Assembly: GCA_041392625.1 (NCBI GenBank)
Contig: JAWKLR010000020.1
Coordinates: 1-64,000, forward strand
Source of the DNA: M3007 sp041392625
GTDB taxonomy: Bacteria; Bacteroidota; Bacteroidia; Chitinophagales; Saprospiraceae
Direction: 5' to 3'
Length of the DNA: 64,000 nucleotides
Shown here piece by piece: positions 8,243-16,547 of this stretch (position 1 is its first letter; every line of letters starts with the position of its first letter). The position numbers and the translations under genes are program-made. The notes below the pieces were generated by a model. It worked only from the letters and a program-made list of their open reading frames with translations. It did no database searches and was not told the origin of the DNA.

Positions 8243-9751
8243 ATGCAAAGTAAAGGTGTTGTACGATTTTTCCTCATTGCACTGACACTGGTATGCCTGT
8301 ACCAGTATGCACTCATTATTCCTACAAATAATATTGAGAGTGCAGCCAAGCAGCATGCCGATGAGATGGTAGCGAAAAACAAAGATGTAAAGTGGAATGA
8401 AATTTACAGCGGTTACCTGGATTCGATTTCTACCGAAACCGTGCTGGAAATTCCTTACATCAAGAAGTTTACCTACCAGGATTTGAAGAAGAGCCAACTT
8501 GGTATGGGTCTTGACCTCAAGGGCGGTATGAGCGTTTTGCTTCAGGTCGACTTGAGTGAATTCCTGAACAGCCTGTCTGGTCATTCAAAAGATGAGGCAT
8601 TCCTTGCTGCAATCCAGCGTGCTTCTGAACTTCAGAAAACTGAACAAACAGATTACATCACCCTGTTTGCACAGGCTTGGAAAGAAACAAGCAATGGCCG
8701 TCCAATGGCTTCATTGTTTGCCCGCAACGAATCGTTGAAAGGCGAAATCAACTTTGAGTCTTCTGACGCAGATGTGCTTCAGGTGGTTCGTCGTCTTGCT
8801 GATAACACCGTAGATGAAACCTACAAACGTTTGAAGCAGCGTATCGACAAACTCGGTGTTGTTCAGCCAAACGTAAACCTGGATGCAAGCCGCGACCTGA
8901 TTCTGGTAGAACTTCCTGGTATCGATAACCCGGAGCGTGCCCGTAAGATGTTGCAGGCTTCAGCAAAACTGGAATTCTGGGATACTTACCGTTTTGGCGA
9001 CCAAAACATGGCCGAGCGCTTTATCAATGCCGACAACATGCTCAAAGCGCAAGCAGCCGGCGACAGCACTGCCGCTCAACCAGAAATGGTGAAAGATACC
9101 ATTTATGCGTTCCCGCTTACTGCTGAAGGATTGCCAGACAGCACCCAGCCAAAGGAAATGAAAATCGTGGAGAAGCCTGCGGAGCAGCAAACTGCTGGTC
9201 CTTTGCTTACCCGTTTGGCTATGTCAGGACAACCTGTTAGTGTTGTATTGGGTTACGCCGACAAGAATAAAATGGATGATATCTACGTGCAGGATTTGAC
9301 ACGTGGAAAAGTTGGTTACTTGAATAAACCAGAAATTAAGGCGCTCTTCCCTTCTGATATGGAGTTCCGCTGGAGTTTCAAGCCTATCGAAGATAAAGGC
9401 CAGGATGGAATGTCTTCCATTGTAGGAAAATACGAATTGTACGGAATCAAGAAATACCGAGGACTGGAAGAACCACGCCTCGATGGTGAAGTGGTTACAA
9501 ATGCCAGCGAGCAACCAGATCCACGTACAGGTGAGGTTACAGTAAGCCTTTCCATGAACAACGAAGGCGCTCGTGCATGGGCTCAAATGACTCGCGAAGC
9601 ATACGAAGGTGGTAACCGCGAAGTTGCCATTTTGCTTGATGATGAAGTAGGTTCACCACGTGTAATCAACCCAATTGAAGGTGGTAATACATCCATTCAG
9701 GGTGATTTTACCATCGATGAGGCTCGTGACCTCGCTGTATCCTTCAGGTAG
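8243..9751 (+). CDS. secDF: Protein translocase SecDF, SecD portion (reading frame broken at its end)
   Basis: SecDF is the inner-membrane, proton-driven motor that assists Sec-dependent export; in Bacteroidota SecD and SecF are normally one polypeptide of about 1000 residues. These 502 codons carry the first membrane helix, GMGLDLKGGMSVLLQVDL, the large periplasmic P1 domain and the start of the first transmembrane block (DEARDLAVSF). The frame then stops at 9749 where VVL and the GKLPA-type motif should follow. Downstream homologous sequence continues in shifting frames until 9829, so this is the 5' part of one secDF gene and not a separate secD. Whether the break is real or a consensus error is discussed under findings. 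Confidence 0.93.
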   Translation: MQSKGVVRFFLIALTLVCLYQYALIIPTNNIESAAKQHADEMVAKNKDVKWNEIYSGYLDSISTETVLEIPYIKKFTYQDLKKSQLGMGLDLKGGMSVLLQVDLSEFLNSLSGHSKDEAFLAAIQRASELQKTEQTDYITLFAQAWKETSNGRPMASLFARNESLKGEINFESSDADVLQVVRRLADNTVDETYKRLKQRIDKLGVVQPNVNLDASRDLILVELPGIDNPERARKMLQASAKLEFWDTYRFGDQNMAERFINADNMLKAQAAGDSTAAQPEMVKDTIYAFPLTAEGLPDSTQPKEMKIVEKPAEQQTAGPLLTRLAMSGQPVSVVLGYADKNKMDDIYVQDLTRGKVGYLNKPEIKALFPSDMEFRWSFKPIEDKGQDGMSSIVGKYELYGIKKYRGLEEPRLDGEVVTNASEQPDPRTGEVTVSLSMNNEGARAWAQMTREAYEGGNREVAILLDDEVGSPRVINPIEGGNTSIQGDFTIDEARDLAVSFR

Positions 9752-10113
9752 GTAAATCCTGCCGGAACACGCATCGTTCAGGAAAGCCAGGTTGGTCCTT
9801 CACTCGACAAGACAACATCAACCGTTCATTGGTAGCCTTGTTGCTTTCCATTGGTCTGTTGTGTGCATTTATGATTGCCTACTACGCCCGCGGTGGTGTT
9901 GTTGTGATTGCACTATTGGCCAACTTGTTCTTCCTGATCGGAACCTTGGCTTCCATTGGTAACGGTAATGACACCGCCTGGTATTGCAGGCATCGTACTT
10001 ACTCCTCGCCGCTGCGGTGGATGCCAATGCAATTATCTACGAACGTATCCGTGAAGAAATTCGCCAGGGCCTTACCGGATATCAGGCTATTGCCATTGGT
10101 TTCAAGCGCATTG
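9737..10113 (+). other. secDF: Indel cluster inside secDF
   Basis: Reading homologous SecD residues across this stretch needs six frame changes. One base is missing after 9739 (VVL). There is +1 or -2 at 9757 (before PAGTRIVQESQVGPSL). One base is missing at 9806-9807 (SL-GQDNINRSL). There is +1 at 9961-9964 (before VMTPPGIAGIVLT), +1 at 10004 (before LAAAVDANAIIYERIREE) and +1 or -2 at 10110 (before LPAIIDANITTLL). The amino acids are otherwise conserved, including the DANAIIYERI motif of SecD transmembrane helix 4, so the intact gene is only recently, or only apparently, broken. Confidence 0.85.
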
Positions 10114-11343
10114 CCTGCGATCATTGACGCGAACATCACAACTTTGCTGACTGCGATGGTATTGATGTACTTCGGTCTGGGTCCAATCAAAGGATTCGGT
10201 ACCGTACTTCTTGTGGGTATTATCAGTTCTATGTTCACTGCTATTTTGGTGGCTCGTTTGATCACCGACTGGTGGGCAGAGCGCACTGAAATGAACTACT
10301 CCTTGCCTTGGTCTAAAGATGTATTGGCAAACGTGGATTACGACTGGATTGGTAAGCGTAAGTACGCATATATTTTCTCTGGTGCCTTGATCCTGTTTGG
10401 CTTCTTCAACTTTGCTACCCGCGGTTTTGAGTTGGGTGTAGACTTTAAAGGAGGTTACTCTTTTGACGTGCAGTTTGAAAACACAGTTGATGTAAATGCA
10501 CTGCGCTCTTCACTGGGCGAGGCATTTGGTGGCAACCCGGTTGTGAAATCTGTAAGCACCGAAAATACCTACAACATCACGACTTCATACCTCAGCGATG
10601 ATACTGGTTCTGATGTTATGAACCGCGTAATTGCGAAACTGGACGAAGGTATCAACAATGCCGGCATCAAAACCGATGCAGAAAACTTTAAGAACACCGA
10701 TGGAACCGGTACTCACATTATTTCATCAAGCCAGGTAGGTCCTACCGTGGCGGATGACATCCGGGCTTCTTCCTTCAAAGCGGGAATCTGGGCATTGGTA
10801 CTGATCTTCTTGTACCTCCTTGTTCGTTTCCGCCGCTGGCAGTTCTCTCTCGGTGCGGTAATGGCATTGACCCACGACGTTTTGATCACACTTGCATTCT
10901 TCTCCTTCCTGCACGGTATGGTACCGTTCTCACTGGAGATTGACCAGGCGATCATTGCGTGTATCCTGACGGTAATTGGTTACTCGGTGAATGATACCGT
11001 GATTGTATATGACCGTATTCGTGAATTTATCCAAACCTTCTCTGGCCAGGATAAACACATCGTATTCAACAAAGCGATCAACTCTACCCTGACACGTACC
11101 CTGATCACATCCGGTACGGTAATCATGGTTGCACTTCTCCTTTTTGTTTTTGGAGGCCAGGCAACCAAAGGATTTGCCTTCGGTATGTTGATCGGTATGA
11201 TCTTCGGTACGTACTCATCCATCTTCGTTGCGTCATCCTTCGTAGTTGACTTGACCAAAGAGCGGATCCTGAGTGGAAAATCCGTAGGTGCCAGCACCGA
11301 AAGCACTTCTTCTAAAGGAGGTAAAAAGAAAGTAAATGCCTAA
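9829..11343 (+). CDS. secDF: Protein translocase SecDF, rest of SecD and the SecF portion
   Basis: The open frame starts in the middle of a SecD membrane helix (LVALLLSIGLL) with no own start signal. It is out of the SecD frame between about 9964 and 10110, and then encodes the end of SecD plus a complete SecF module: GVDFKGGYSFDVQF, the SecF periplasmic domain and five membrane helices with VIGYSVNDTVIVYDRIRE. It ends in a Lys-rich tail. Together with 8243-9751 it makes a SecDF of about 1030 residues. A terminator follows directly. SecDF function is secure; an independent secF gene starting at 9829 is unlikely. Confidence 0.9.
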   Translation: MVALLLSIGLLCAFMIAYYARGGVVVIALLANLFFLIGTLASIGNGNDTAWYCRHRTYSSPLRWMPMQLSTNVSVKKFARALPDIRLLPLVSSALPAIIDANITTLLTAMVLMYFGLGPIKGFGTVLLVGIISSMFTAILVARLITDWWAERTEMNYSLPWSKDVLANVDYDWIGKRKYAYIFSGALILFGFFNFATRGFELGVDFKGGYSFDVQFENTVDVNALRSSLGEAFGGNPVVKSVSTENTYNITTSYLSDDTGSDVMNRVIAKLDEGINNAGIKTDAENFKNTDGTGTHIISSSQVGPTVADDIRASSFKAGIWALVLIFLYLLVRFRRWQFSLGAVMALTHDVLITLAFFSFLHGMVPFSLEIDQAIIACILTVIGYSVNDTVIVYDRIREFIQTFSGQDKHIVFNKAINSTLTRTLITSGTVIMVALLLFVFGGQATKGFAFGMLIGMIFGTYSSIFVASSFVVDLTKERILSGKSVGASTESTSSKGGKKKVNA

Positions 11344-11363
11344 TTGATTTTAGGAAAGAATAG

Positions 11364-11403
11364 AAAAAAGGGTCGCATCCAATCGGGTGTGACCCTTTTT
11401 TCG
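11364..11403 (+). terminator. Rho-independent terminator after secDF
   Basis: The stem AAAAAAGGGTC...GACCCTTTTTT has about 11 paired bases, with further pairing of GCA/TGT toward the loop, and ends in a T-run. It lies about 20 bases after the secDF stop. Confidence 0.88.
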
Positions 11404-11498
11404 TTCGTGGTCTGGAATTGATGATTTGATGATTGGCCCTTCGGGCCAGGATGATGTGTTGATTAGTTGTCAGTGGTCAGAATCTGATTAATTTAATA

Positions 11499-11557
11499 AC
11501 TGACTACTGACTACTGACTACTGACTACTGACTACTGACCACTGACCACTGACCACT
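11499..11557. repeat. Seven-base tandem repeat (ACTGACT/ACTGACC)n
   Basis: Eight complete head-to-tail heptamers: five ACTGACT then three ACTGACC, followed by a partial copy. A reverse-complement copy (AGTGGTCAG) lies at 11472-11480, and the same heptamers recur upstream of the BNR protein near 18646-18667. It is non-coding, and the function is unknown. Confidence 0.85.
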
Positions 11558-11704
11558 AACATAAACAAGGCTCTGAGAGCCGAATAAACATTTTCTGACC
11601 GCGGGTCTTATGTAGTGCAAAATCGGAATATTCTGTTTTCCTTGTTACATTTGGCTTTCCTCCAGAATGGGGATGCAATTTTTAACTTGATATTTTACAT
11701 ACAA

Positions 11705-12919
11705 ATGAGACCTTTAAGAACTGATTTTCGAATTCTGTCTGCTGTTTTGTTGTTGACCGTATTTGCCTTGGGGGCCTGTTCTGCTTTGAAGACCGGTGCT
11801 TCTTCCAAAAACTTACAGCGGGCCAACACCTTGTTGAAAACGACACCCATCATTGATACGCATGTTGATTTTCCCTGGAGCCTGGTGGAGCGCAATGAAT
11901 GGTATAAGCCCGGATATACAGCGCTGGTGATGAGTCATCCGGAGGGCGATTTTGATTATCCGCGTGCCGTGAAGGGCGGATTGTATGTGCCGTTTATGTC
12001 GATCTACATTCCGGCTAAATATCAAAATGAGAAAGGCCGATCCAAGGAGGTTGCAGATTCGTTGATAACCCTGGTGGAACAAATCCAGGCTGCCTATCCG
12101 GATCAATTGGCCCTGGTAACCAAGGCCGACGAGATTTTATCCAATTTTCAAAAAGGAATTGTGTCGCTCCCAATGGGTATGGAAAATGGCTCACCCCTGG
12201 AGCGATTTGAGGATGTAGCCTATTTTCACAAACGCGGTATCCGCTACGTCACCCTTACACACAGCCGGGACAATCACATCTCTGATTCCTCGTACGATAC
12301 CCTGCACACACATTCGGGCCTGAGCACCTTCGGAAAGCAAATTGTGAAGGAGATGAACCAGGTGGGCATTATGGTCGATGTGAGCCACCTCACCGATGAT
12401 GCTATTTGGGATGTGCTGGAAGTGACTACCAAACCTGTTATTGCGACGCACAGTGCTTGTCGGCATTTCACACCGGGCTATGAGCGCAATTTACCCGATA
12501 CGCTCATCCGTGCCATTGCAGCAAATGGCGGGGTTGTGGCTGTACCATTTAGCCATTATTTCCTCAGTTCGGAAAGTCGGGAGGTGTATTTTGCCGCAGA
12601 GAAAAAAATGAAAGATATGGGGCTCTCGGAGCACACGCCATCTGGGCGCGCCTTTTTGCGTGAAGAAATCCGCAAGTCGGGCATTGCCGTCAAAGATGTT
12701 GCCGATCACATCGACCACATCCGGAATCTGGTTGGGATCGACCACATAGGCTTGGGCGGTGACTTTGATGGGGTAGGGCTTGCCCTTCCTCCCGATCTGA
12801 TGGATGTAAGCATGTACCCCAACCTCCTTGCCGAGCTCTTCAAGCGTGGTTATACAGATGAAGAGGTTCGTAAAATTTGTTTTGAAAATACGCTTCGGGT
12901 TTGGAGAGCGAATGAGTAA
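11705..12919 (+). CDS. Membrane dipeptidase (peptidase M19), lipoprotein
   Basis: A 404-residue M19 (renal dipeptidase type) zinc peptidase that would hydrolyse dipeptides. Zn ligands are visible: H53 and D55 in DTHVDFPW, a Glu in GMENGSP, a His in VDVSHLTDD and THSACRH, and the closing GGDFDGVG motif. I chose ATG 11705 over the upstream in-frame ATG at 11615 because it gives an N-terminal lipoprotein signal with lipobox ALGAC (Cys25). It is therefore probably anchored in the cell envelope. It is monocistronic, flanked by repeats on both sides. Confidence 0.93.
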   Translation: MRPLRTDFRILSAVLLLTVFALGACSALKTGASSKNLQRANTLLKTTPIIDTHVDFPWSLVERNEWYKPGYTALVMSHPEGDFDYPRAVKGGLYVPFMSIYIPAKYQNEKGRSKEVADSLITLVEQIQAAYPDQLALVTKADEILSNFQKGIVSLPMGMENGSPLERFEDVAYFHKRGIRYVTLTHSRDNHISDSSYDTLHTHSGLSTFGKQIVKEMNQVGIMVDVSHLTDDAIWDVLEVTTKPVIATHSACRHFTPGYERNLPDTLIRAIAANGGVVAVPFSHYFLSSESREVYFAAEKKMKDMGLSEHTPSGRAFLREEIRKSGIAVKDVADHIDHIRNLVGIDHIGLGGDFDGVGLALPPDLMDVSMYPNLLAELFKRGYTDEEVRKICFENTLRVWRANE

Positions 12920-12928
12920 AGCCCAATT

Positions 12929-12980
12929 CCCCGTAGAGACGCAAAATCTTGGAGACGCAAAATCTTGCGTCTCTACGGGG
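12929..12980. repeat. Palindromic repeat with 16-bp arms (GTAGAGACGCAA family)
   Basis: Perfect arms CCCCGTAGAGACGCAA (12929-12944) and TTGCGTCTCTACGGGG (12965-12980). The 15-base unit GAGACGCAAAATCTT occurs twice in direct orientation (12936 and 12952). It resembles short palindromic repeats dispersed in Bacteroidota genomes. It lies 9 bases after the dipeptidase stop and has no T-run, so it is a poor terminator. Confidence 0.85.
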
Positions 12981-13035
12981 CGGGGGGAGCCCCAATCCGG
13001 GTGATTTGTTCTGCAATCCACCAGTTTAAAAATTA

Positions 13036-13073
13036 AAAAGCCCCGCATCCTGAACAATCCAAGATGCGGGGCT
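13036..13073 (-). terminator. Rho-independent terminator for the coiled-coil gene
   Basis: The stem AGCCCCGCATC/GATGCGGGGCT ends, on the minus strand, in a T-run. It is placed just after the minus-strand stop at 13097-13099. Confidence 0.85.
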
Positions 13074-13096
13074 GTGTTTGTAAGCCTATCGGAATA

Positions 13097-14634
13097 CTAG
13101 TCTTCCGTTTTGTCCTCTTCAGAAGACTCCTCAGGGGTGTCCTCTTTTTTAGCGGCTGGCTTTTTCTTGGCTGGCGCTTTCTTTGGCTTTTCTTCGACTG
13201 TTTCCGTTTCCTCAGCCTTCACTTCCTCGGCAGCTGGTGCTGCTTCTTCTGCTTTGGCTTCTTCGGTTGCAGCCTCTTCTTTCTTAGTGAGTTCGTCTAC
13301 GTATTCCTCAGCCGTTTCAAGGGCTTCGTCGATGGCTTTAGCGGCTTTTTCGCCTATTACTGAGGCAACAGCCTTAACGGTGTCGGTGATGTCTTCGAGG
13401 ATTCTCCCACCACATTGCTAAGGGCTCCGAGGATGCTTTCTTCCTCTTTTAGGTGTCTCTGATTTTTCTTTTTAGGTGCTTCAGTTGCTTCCGCTTTTTC
13501 CTCGGTTTTGGTGGAGGTTTTTACTTCTGCTGCAATTTCTTCTTTGGCTTGTTTTTTCGCCTCCTCCATTTTCTTACGGTGATCTTCTTTTTCCTCAGCC
13601 TGGGCTATCTGCCGTTCCACGCTTTCGCGGGTTTTGTTCATGTCCTCCAGTTTGACGTGCTTGGATGCAAGTCGTTCTTCCACCAATTTGATCTTGGCTT
13701 CGCGGATTTGCGCTTCCAGTTGCCCCTCTGTAGAGGCGATTTTGCGCTTTTGAAACTTGAGTTCATCCTCGTCGCGGCGGATGCTGTCTTCCATCCGTTT
13801 GATAGCATCCTGCAAGCCTTGCAGACGGCGTGCATGGCGTTCAACCAGGGAGCCTTTGTTGGCATCTGGCCCAAATTTCTTTTCTTTTGCGGCTTTGAAT
13901 GCACCATCCAGGCGCTCCCACAATTTATTTCGATGCTCGTTACTCATCCGTGAATCGCGGTAACGGCGTTGGATTTGCTTTAATTCTTCAAAAACAGCGT
14001 TGAGTTTGTTTCCACCAGCCTGGATTTTTTCTTCCACAGCTTCCAACTTCACATTGAATTCATCAAACAAACTTTTCGAGGAGGACATGAATTCATCTTG
14101 CATTTTGGAACGCAGTTTTTTCATGTCTTCAAAAAGTGCATTGATGTCGTCACGCAGGCTGTCGGCATGCTCCCGAAACAAGTTTCGGTCTCGTGCCTGA
14201 TCCTGAACCTTACTCCAGAACGTGCGGAGGCTTTCCCAAAGTCCGTTGTCAAACTCGGTGAGTTTTTCAACTTTTTCCTTCAGTTCAGCGAGTTCTTCCT
14301 GATAGGCCTGGTGCAATTTGGTTGAAAGCACTACAAAATGCCATTCGGTCTGTGCACGTTGGATGAGGTCTTCCCGCTCTGGCTTGAGTCCTTCGGGTAA
14401 TAGTCCCTCAGTTACACTGAGTGCACGTTCTTCCTGCGTGTGGGATTCGGGGAATGCAACTTCGGCCTTATCGGTCCGCCAGTTGTTCATCATTTCATCT
14501 ACAAAGGCTTCGGTTGTAATCGCCTCCGGGAATGTGTACAACAAGACCTTGCTTTTGTCTGCTTGTAATTCTAATGCGATCAATACCTTTTCGTTGGCTG
14601 CGTTGGTTCCCCAAACTACTAACTTGTTCTTCAT
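13097..14634 (-). CDS. Long coiled-coil protein with acidic/Lys-Ala tail (one frameshift)
   Basis: A protein of about 512 residues of unknown function. Residues 1-100 form a small globular domain (starts MKNKLVVWGTNAANEKVL). Residues 110-390 are almost continuous heptad-rich coiled coil with no membrane segment. The C-terminus is low complexity, rich in Glu, Lys and Ala, ending EESSEEDKTED. Read literally the frame stops at 13357 after LSNVVGESSKTSPTPL. One missing C in the CTCCCAC run at 13404-13408 restores LSNVVG-RILEDITDTVKAVAS and about 100 more coherent residues to the stop at 13097, so a single-base deletion or consensus error is likely. A cytoplasmic structural or scaffold role is only a guess. 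Confidence 0.75.
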
Positions 14635-14771
14635 GTCGTTAAAATAAGTCTGCTTAATGCGTTGTTCTCTGTAAAAATTCGTGTAAAAATTGTGTGATTT
14701 CGGGCTTTAATGCATGAATCTGAATCAAATTCCCGTATCGGTTGATTTTAGATGCCCAAAATTAGCACCCA

Positions 14772-15767
14772 TCAGGCACTTTTAATAATTCCGGACTCGA
14801 CTAAATACTCTGCAATTTGAATAGCATTGGTTGCAGCGCCCTTCCGAAGGTTGTCTGAAACAATCCAAAGATTCAAGGTTTTCTCCTGCGTTTCATCCCG
14901 CCGGATGCGACCCACAAATACATCGTCCTTGTCGTGAGCAGTGATCGGCATCGGGTACTCTAATTTTGATACATCATCAACAATTGTAATGCCCGGGAAG
15001 TTTCGGAGTTTCTCTACTACGTCTTTCAAGTCGAACTCGTTTTCAAACTCTACATTCACCGCCTCTGAATGTCCGCCAATAACGGGGACACGCACAGCAG
15101 TTGCTGTCAACTGTATGTTTTCATCCAGGATTTTCTTGGTTTCCAAAACCATTTTCATTTCCTCTTTGGTATATCCATTTTCAAGAAATATATCTACGTG
15201 CGGAAGGAGGTTCATGTCGATTGGGTAGGCATATGCCTTGTCAGCGGGCTTTCCGGCGCGTTCATCCATCAATTGATTCACCGCTTTCACACCGGTACCG
15301 GTTACCGACTGGTAGGTGCTCACGACAACCCGACGAATTTTGTAGGCATCGTGCAGGGGCTTGAGTGCAACAACCATCTGAATGGTAGAGCAATTTGGGT
15401 TTGCAATAATCTTATCGTCTGCGGTAAGCACGTGTGCATTTACTTCAGGGACAACCAGTTTTTTATCCGGGTCCATCCTCCATGCGCTGGAATTGTCGAT
15501 CACAACAGTACCGTTGGCTGCAAACTTTGGTGCCCACTCAAGCGATACGGATCCACCTGCAGAAAAAATAGCAATATCCGGACGCTGATCCACCGCGTCC
15601 TGCATGCTTAAAATCGGATATTCTGTACCCTTAAACCGGATCATTCTTCCGACAGAACGGGCGGAGGCCACAGGGAGTAATTCGGTTACAGGGAAGTTTC
15701 GCTCTTCCAGTACTTGAAGCATTTTGGTGCCAACCAATCCAGTGGCACCCACAAGGGCAATTTTCAT
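14772..15767 (-). CDS. asd: Aspartate-semialdehyde dehydrogenase
   Basis: A 331-residue enzyme converting L-aspartyl-4-phosphate to L-aspartate-4-semialdehyde with NADPH, on the way to Lys, diaminopimelate, Met and Thr. It has the N-terminal nucleotide-binding GATGLVGTKML, the catalytic Cys in NPNCSTIQ, and GGHSEAVNVEFE with the substrate-binding His. I start at ATG 15767 (MKIALVGATG). The open frame extends 47 codons further upstream, but that part crosses a perfect hairpin repeat and has no family match. It is a stand-alone gene, useful here because the diaminopimelate it feeds is the substrate of MurE encoded in this window. Confidence 0.95.
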   Translation of the reverse strand: MKIALVGATGLVGTKMLQVLEERNFPVTELLPVASARSVGRMIRFKGTEYPILSMQDAVDQRPDIAIFSAGGSVSLEWAPKFAANGTVVIDNSSAWRMDPDKKLVVPEVNAHVLTADDKIIANPNCSTIQMVVALKPLHDAYKIRRVVVSTYQSVTGTGVKAVNQLMDERAGKPADKAYAYPIDMNLLPHVDIFLENGYTKEEMKMVLETKKILDENIQLTATAVRVPVIGGHSEAVNVEFENEFDLKDVVEKLRNFPGITIVDDVSKLEYPMPITAHDKDDVFVGRIRRDETQEKTLNLWIVSDNLRKGAATNAIQIAEYLVESGIIKSA

Positions 15768-15790
15768 AGAATGTATAAGCAGTTTTTGGT

Positions 15791-15825
15791 CGAACTTCCC
15801 GATAGCAGATCTATCGGGAAGTTCG
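15791..15825. repeat. Perfect hairpin repeat with 15-bp arms
   Basis: CGAACTTCCCGATAG (15791-15805) and CTATCGGGAAGTTCG (15811-15825) around a 5-base loop. There is no T-run on the minus strand where the BNR gene ends, so it looks like a dispersed palindromic element rather than a canonical terminator. It could also form in the 5' leader of asd. Confidence 0.8.
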
Positions 15826-15847
15826 CGCGTATGAGGACAGCCTGTCC

Positions 15848-16547
15848 TTAGAATTTTGTTTTTACAAATTTTACCGTTTGGGTTTGGTGTGCTGTGCGCA
15901 GGCTGCAAAGGTAGGTCCCGTCTGCTAATTCGGCAATAGGTATTTCAATTTGACTGCCCGACACATTTCTACTTAGATACTGCTTGCCGGATAAACCCAT
16001 AATGGAAACGGTTGCTTTTGCTACAGGTTGCTCCAGCGTGATTCGAATATAATCGCTTGCCGGGTTGGGACTTAAGCTAAACCGGGTATTTCCGGGAGTG
16101 CCCTGGGTTGAAACCATATTGGTGTAATTGCTGGAAAACATACCGCGCCCGTGGGTAACCTGCAACCAGTCCGTCAACCGGACGAACGTCGATAAAGTCA
16201 ATGACTGAAGATCCGATCAAATCAGGTGATTCCAGTTCCCATTGGGTTCAAACTGTGTTACCGAATGTAATTCCAGGAGTATCTGTTGAGTATAAACCAA
16301 TGCTGGTTCCACAAAAATATTTTCTGGAGCCATCCGCAAACGGTAAAATGCTAACCCACCGGATGGATGGTGCATTGCCCGTGCCAAACGAACTTGCTTC
16401 CAGGTTTCCTCCCACACTTTTGCCCAAGTTTGTCCGCCATTTGTGCTTTGAAACAGGCTGTAAATATTGTAATTCGAATAAGCCACAATCACATTGTCCG
16501 CATCATCCGGATCAATGGCTATACAACTCACGTTTCCATTGGGGGGG
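15848..16547 (-). pseudogene. 3' part of the BNR-repeat T9SS protein, broken by indels
   Basis: This is the continuation of the gene at 16528-18600, readable only by changing frame. After a C7 tract (16541-16547) the text continues NGNVSCIAIDPDDADNVIVA with a STNGGQTW BNR motif. Near 16410-16416 one extra base precedes GGNLEASSFGTGNAPSIRW. A TGA sits at 16248-16250 before ESPDLIGSSVIDFIDVRP. Near 16156-16163 another shift precedes THGRGMFSSNY. The final 80 residues are a T9SS type A sorting domain (SLSPNPASDYIRITL...GTYLCSL...VKFVKTKF). The intact product would be about 917 residues. Either genuine decay or consensus errors. Confidence 0.8.

Larger units (their letters stand above)
11344..11704. 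other. Intergenic region with terminator, small hairpin and tandem repeat
   Basis: About 360 bases between secDF and the dipeptidase. It holds the secDF terminator, a TGGCCC-TTC-GGGCCA mini-hairpin near 11436-11450, and the ACTGACT tandem repeat with an oppositely oriented partial copy at 11471-11479. The open frame reaching upstream of the dipeptidase signal peptide here (from 11615) is not considered coding. Confidence 0.6.

Noticed and set aside
9829..11343. A separate secF gene starting at 9829
   Set aside because: The frame begins inside a SecD membrane helix without a start signal, and homologous SecD residues continue across the break.
11499..11557. Possible CRISPR array
   Set aside because: The units are 7 bases and head to tail with no spacers; no cas genes are present.
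11615..11704. N-terminal extension of the dipeptidase
   Set aside because: It precedes a clear lipoprotein signal peptide starting at 11705.
13064..13421. Plus-strand frames rich in Phe, Leu and Ser across the coiled-coil tail
   Set aside because: They are the antisense of a low-complexity Glu/Lys/Ala coding region on the minus strand.
15768..15908. Longer N-terminus for Asd
   Set aside because: It would run through the hairpin repeat and the T9SS gene end and shows no family residues.
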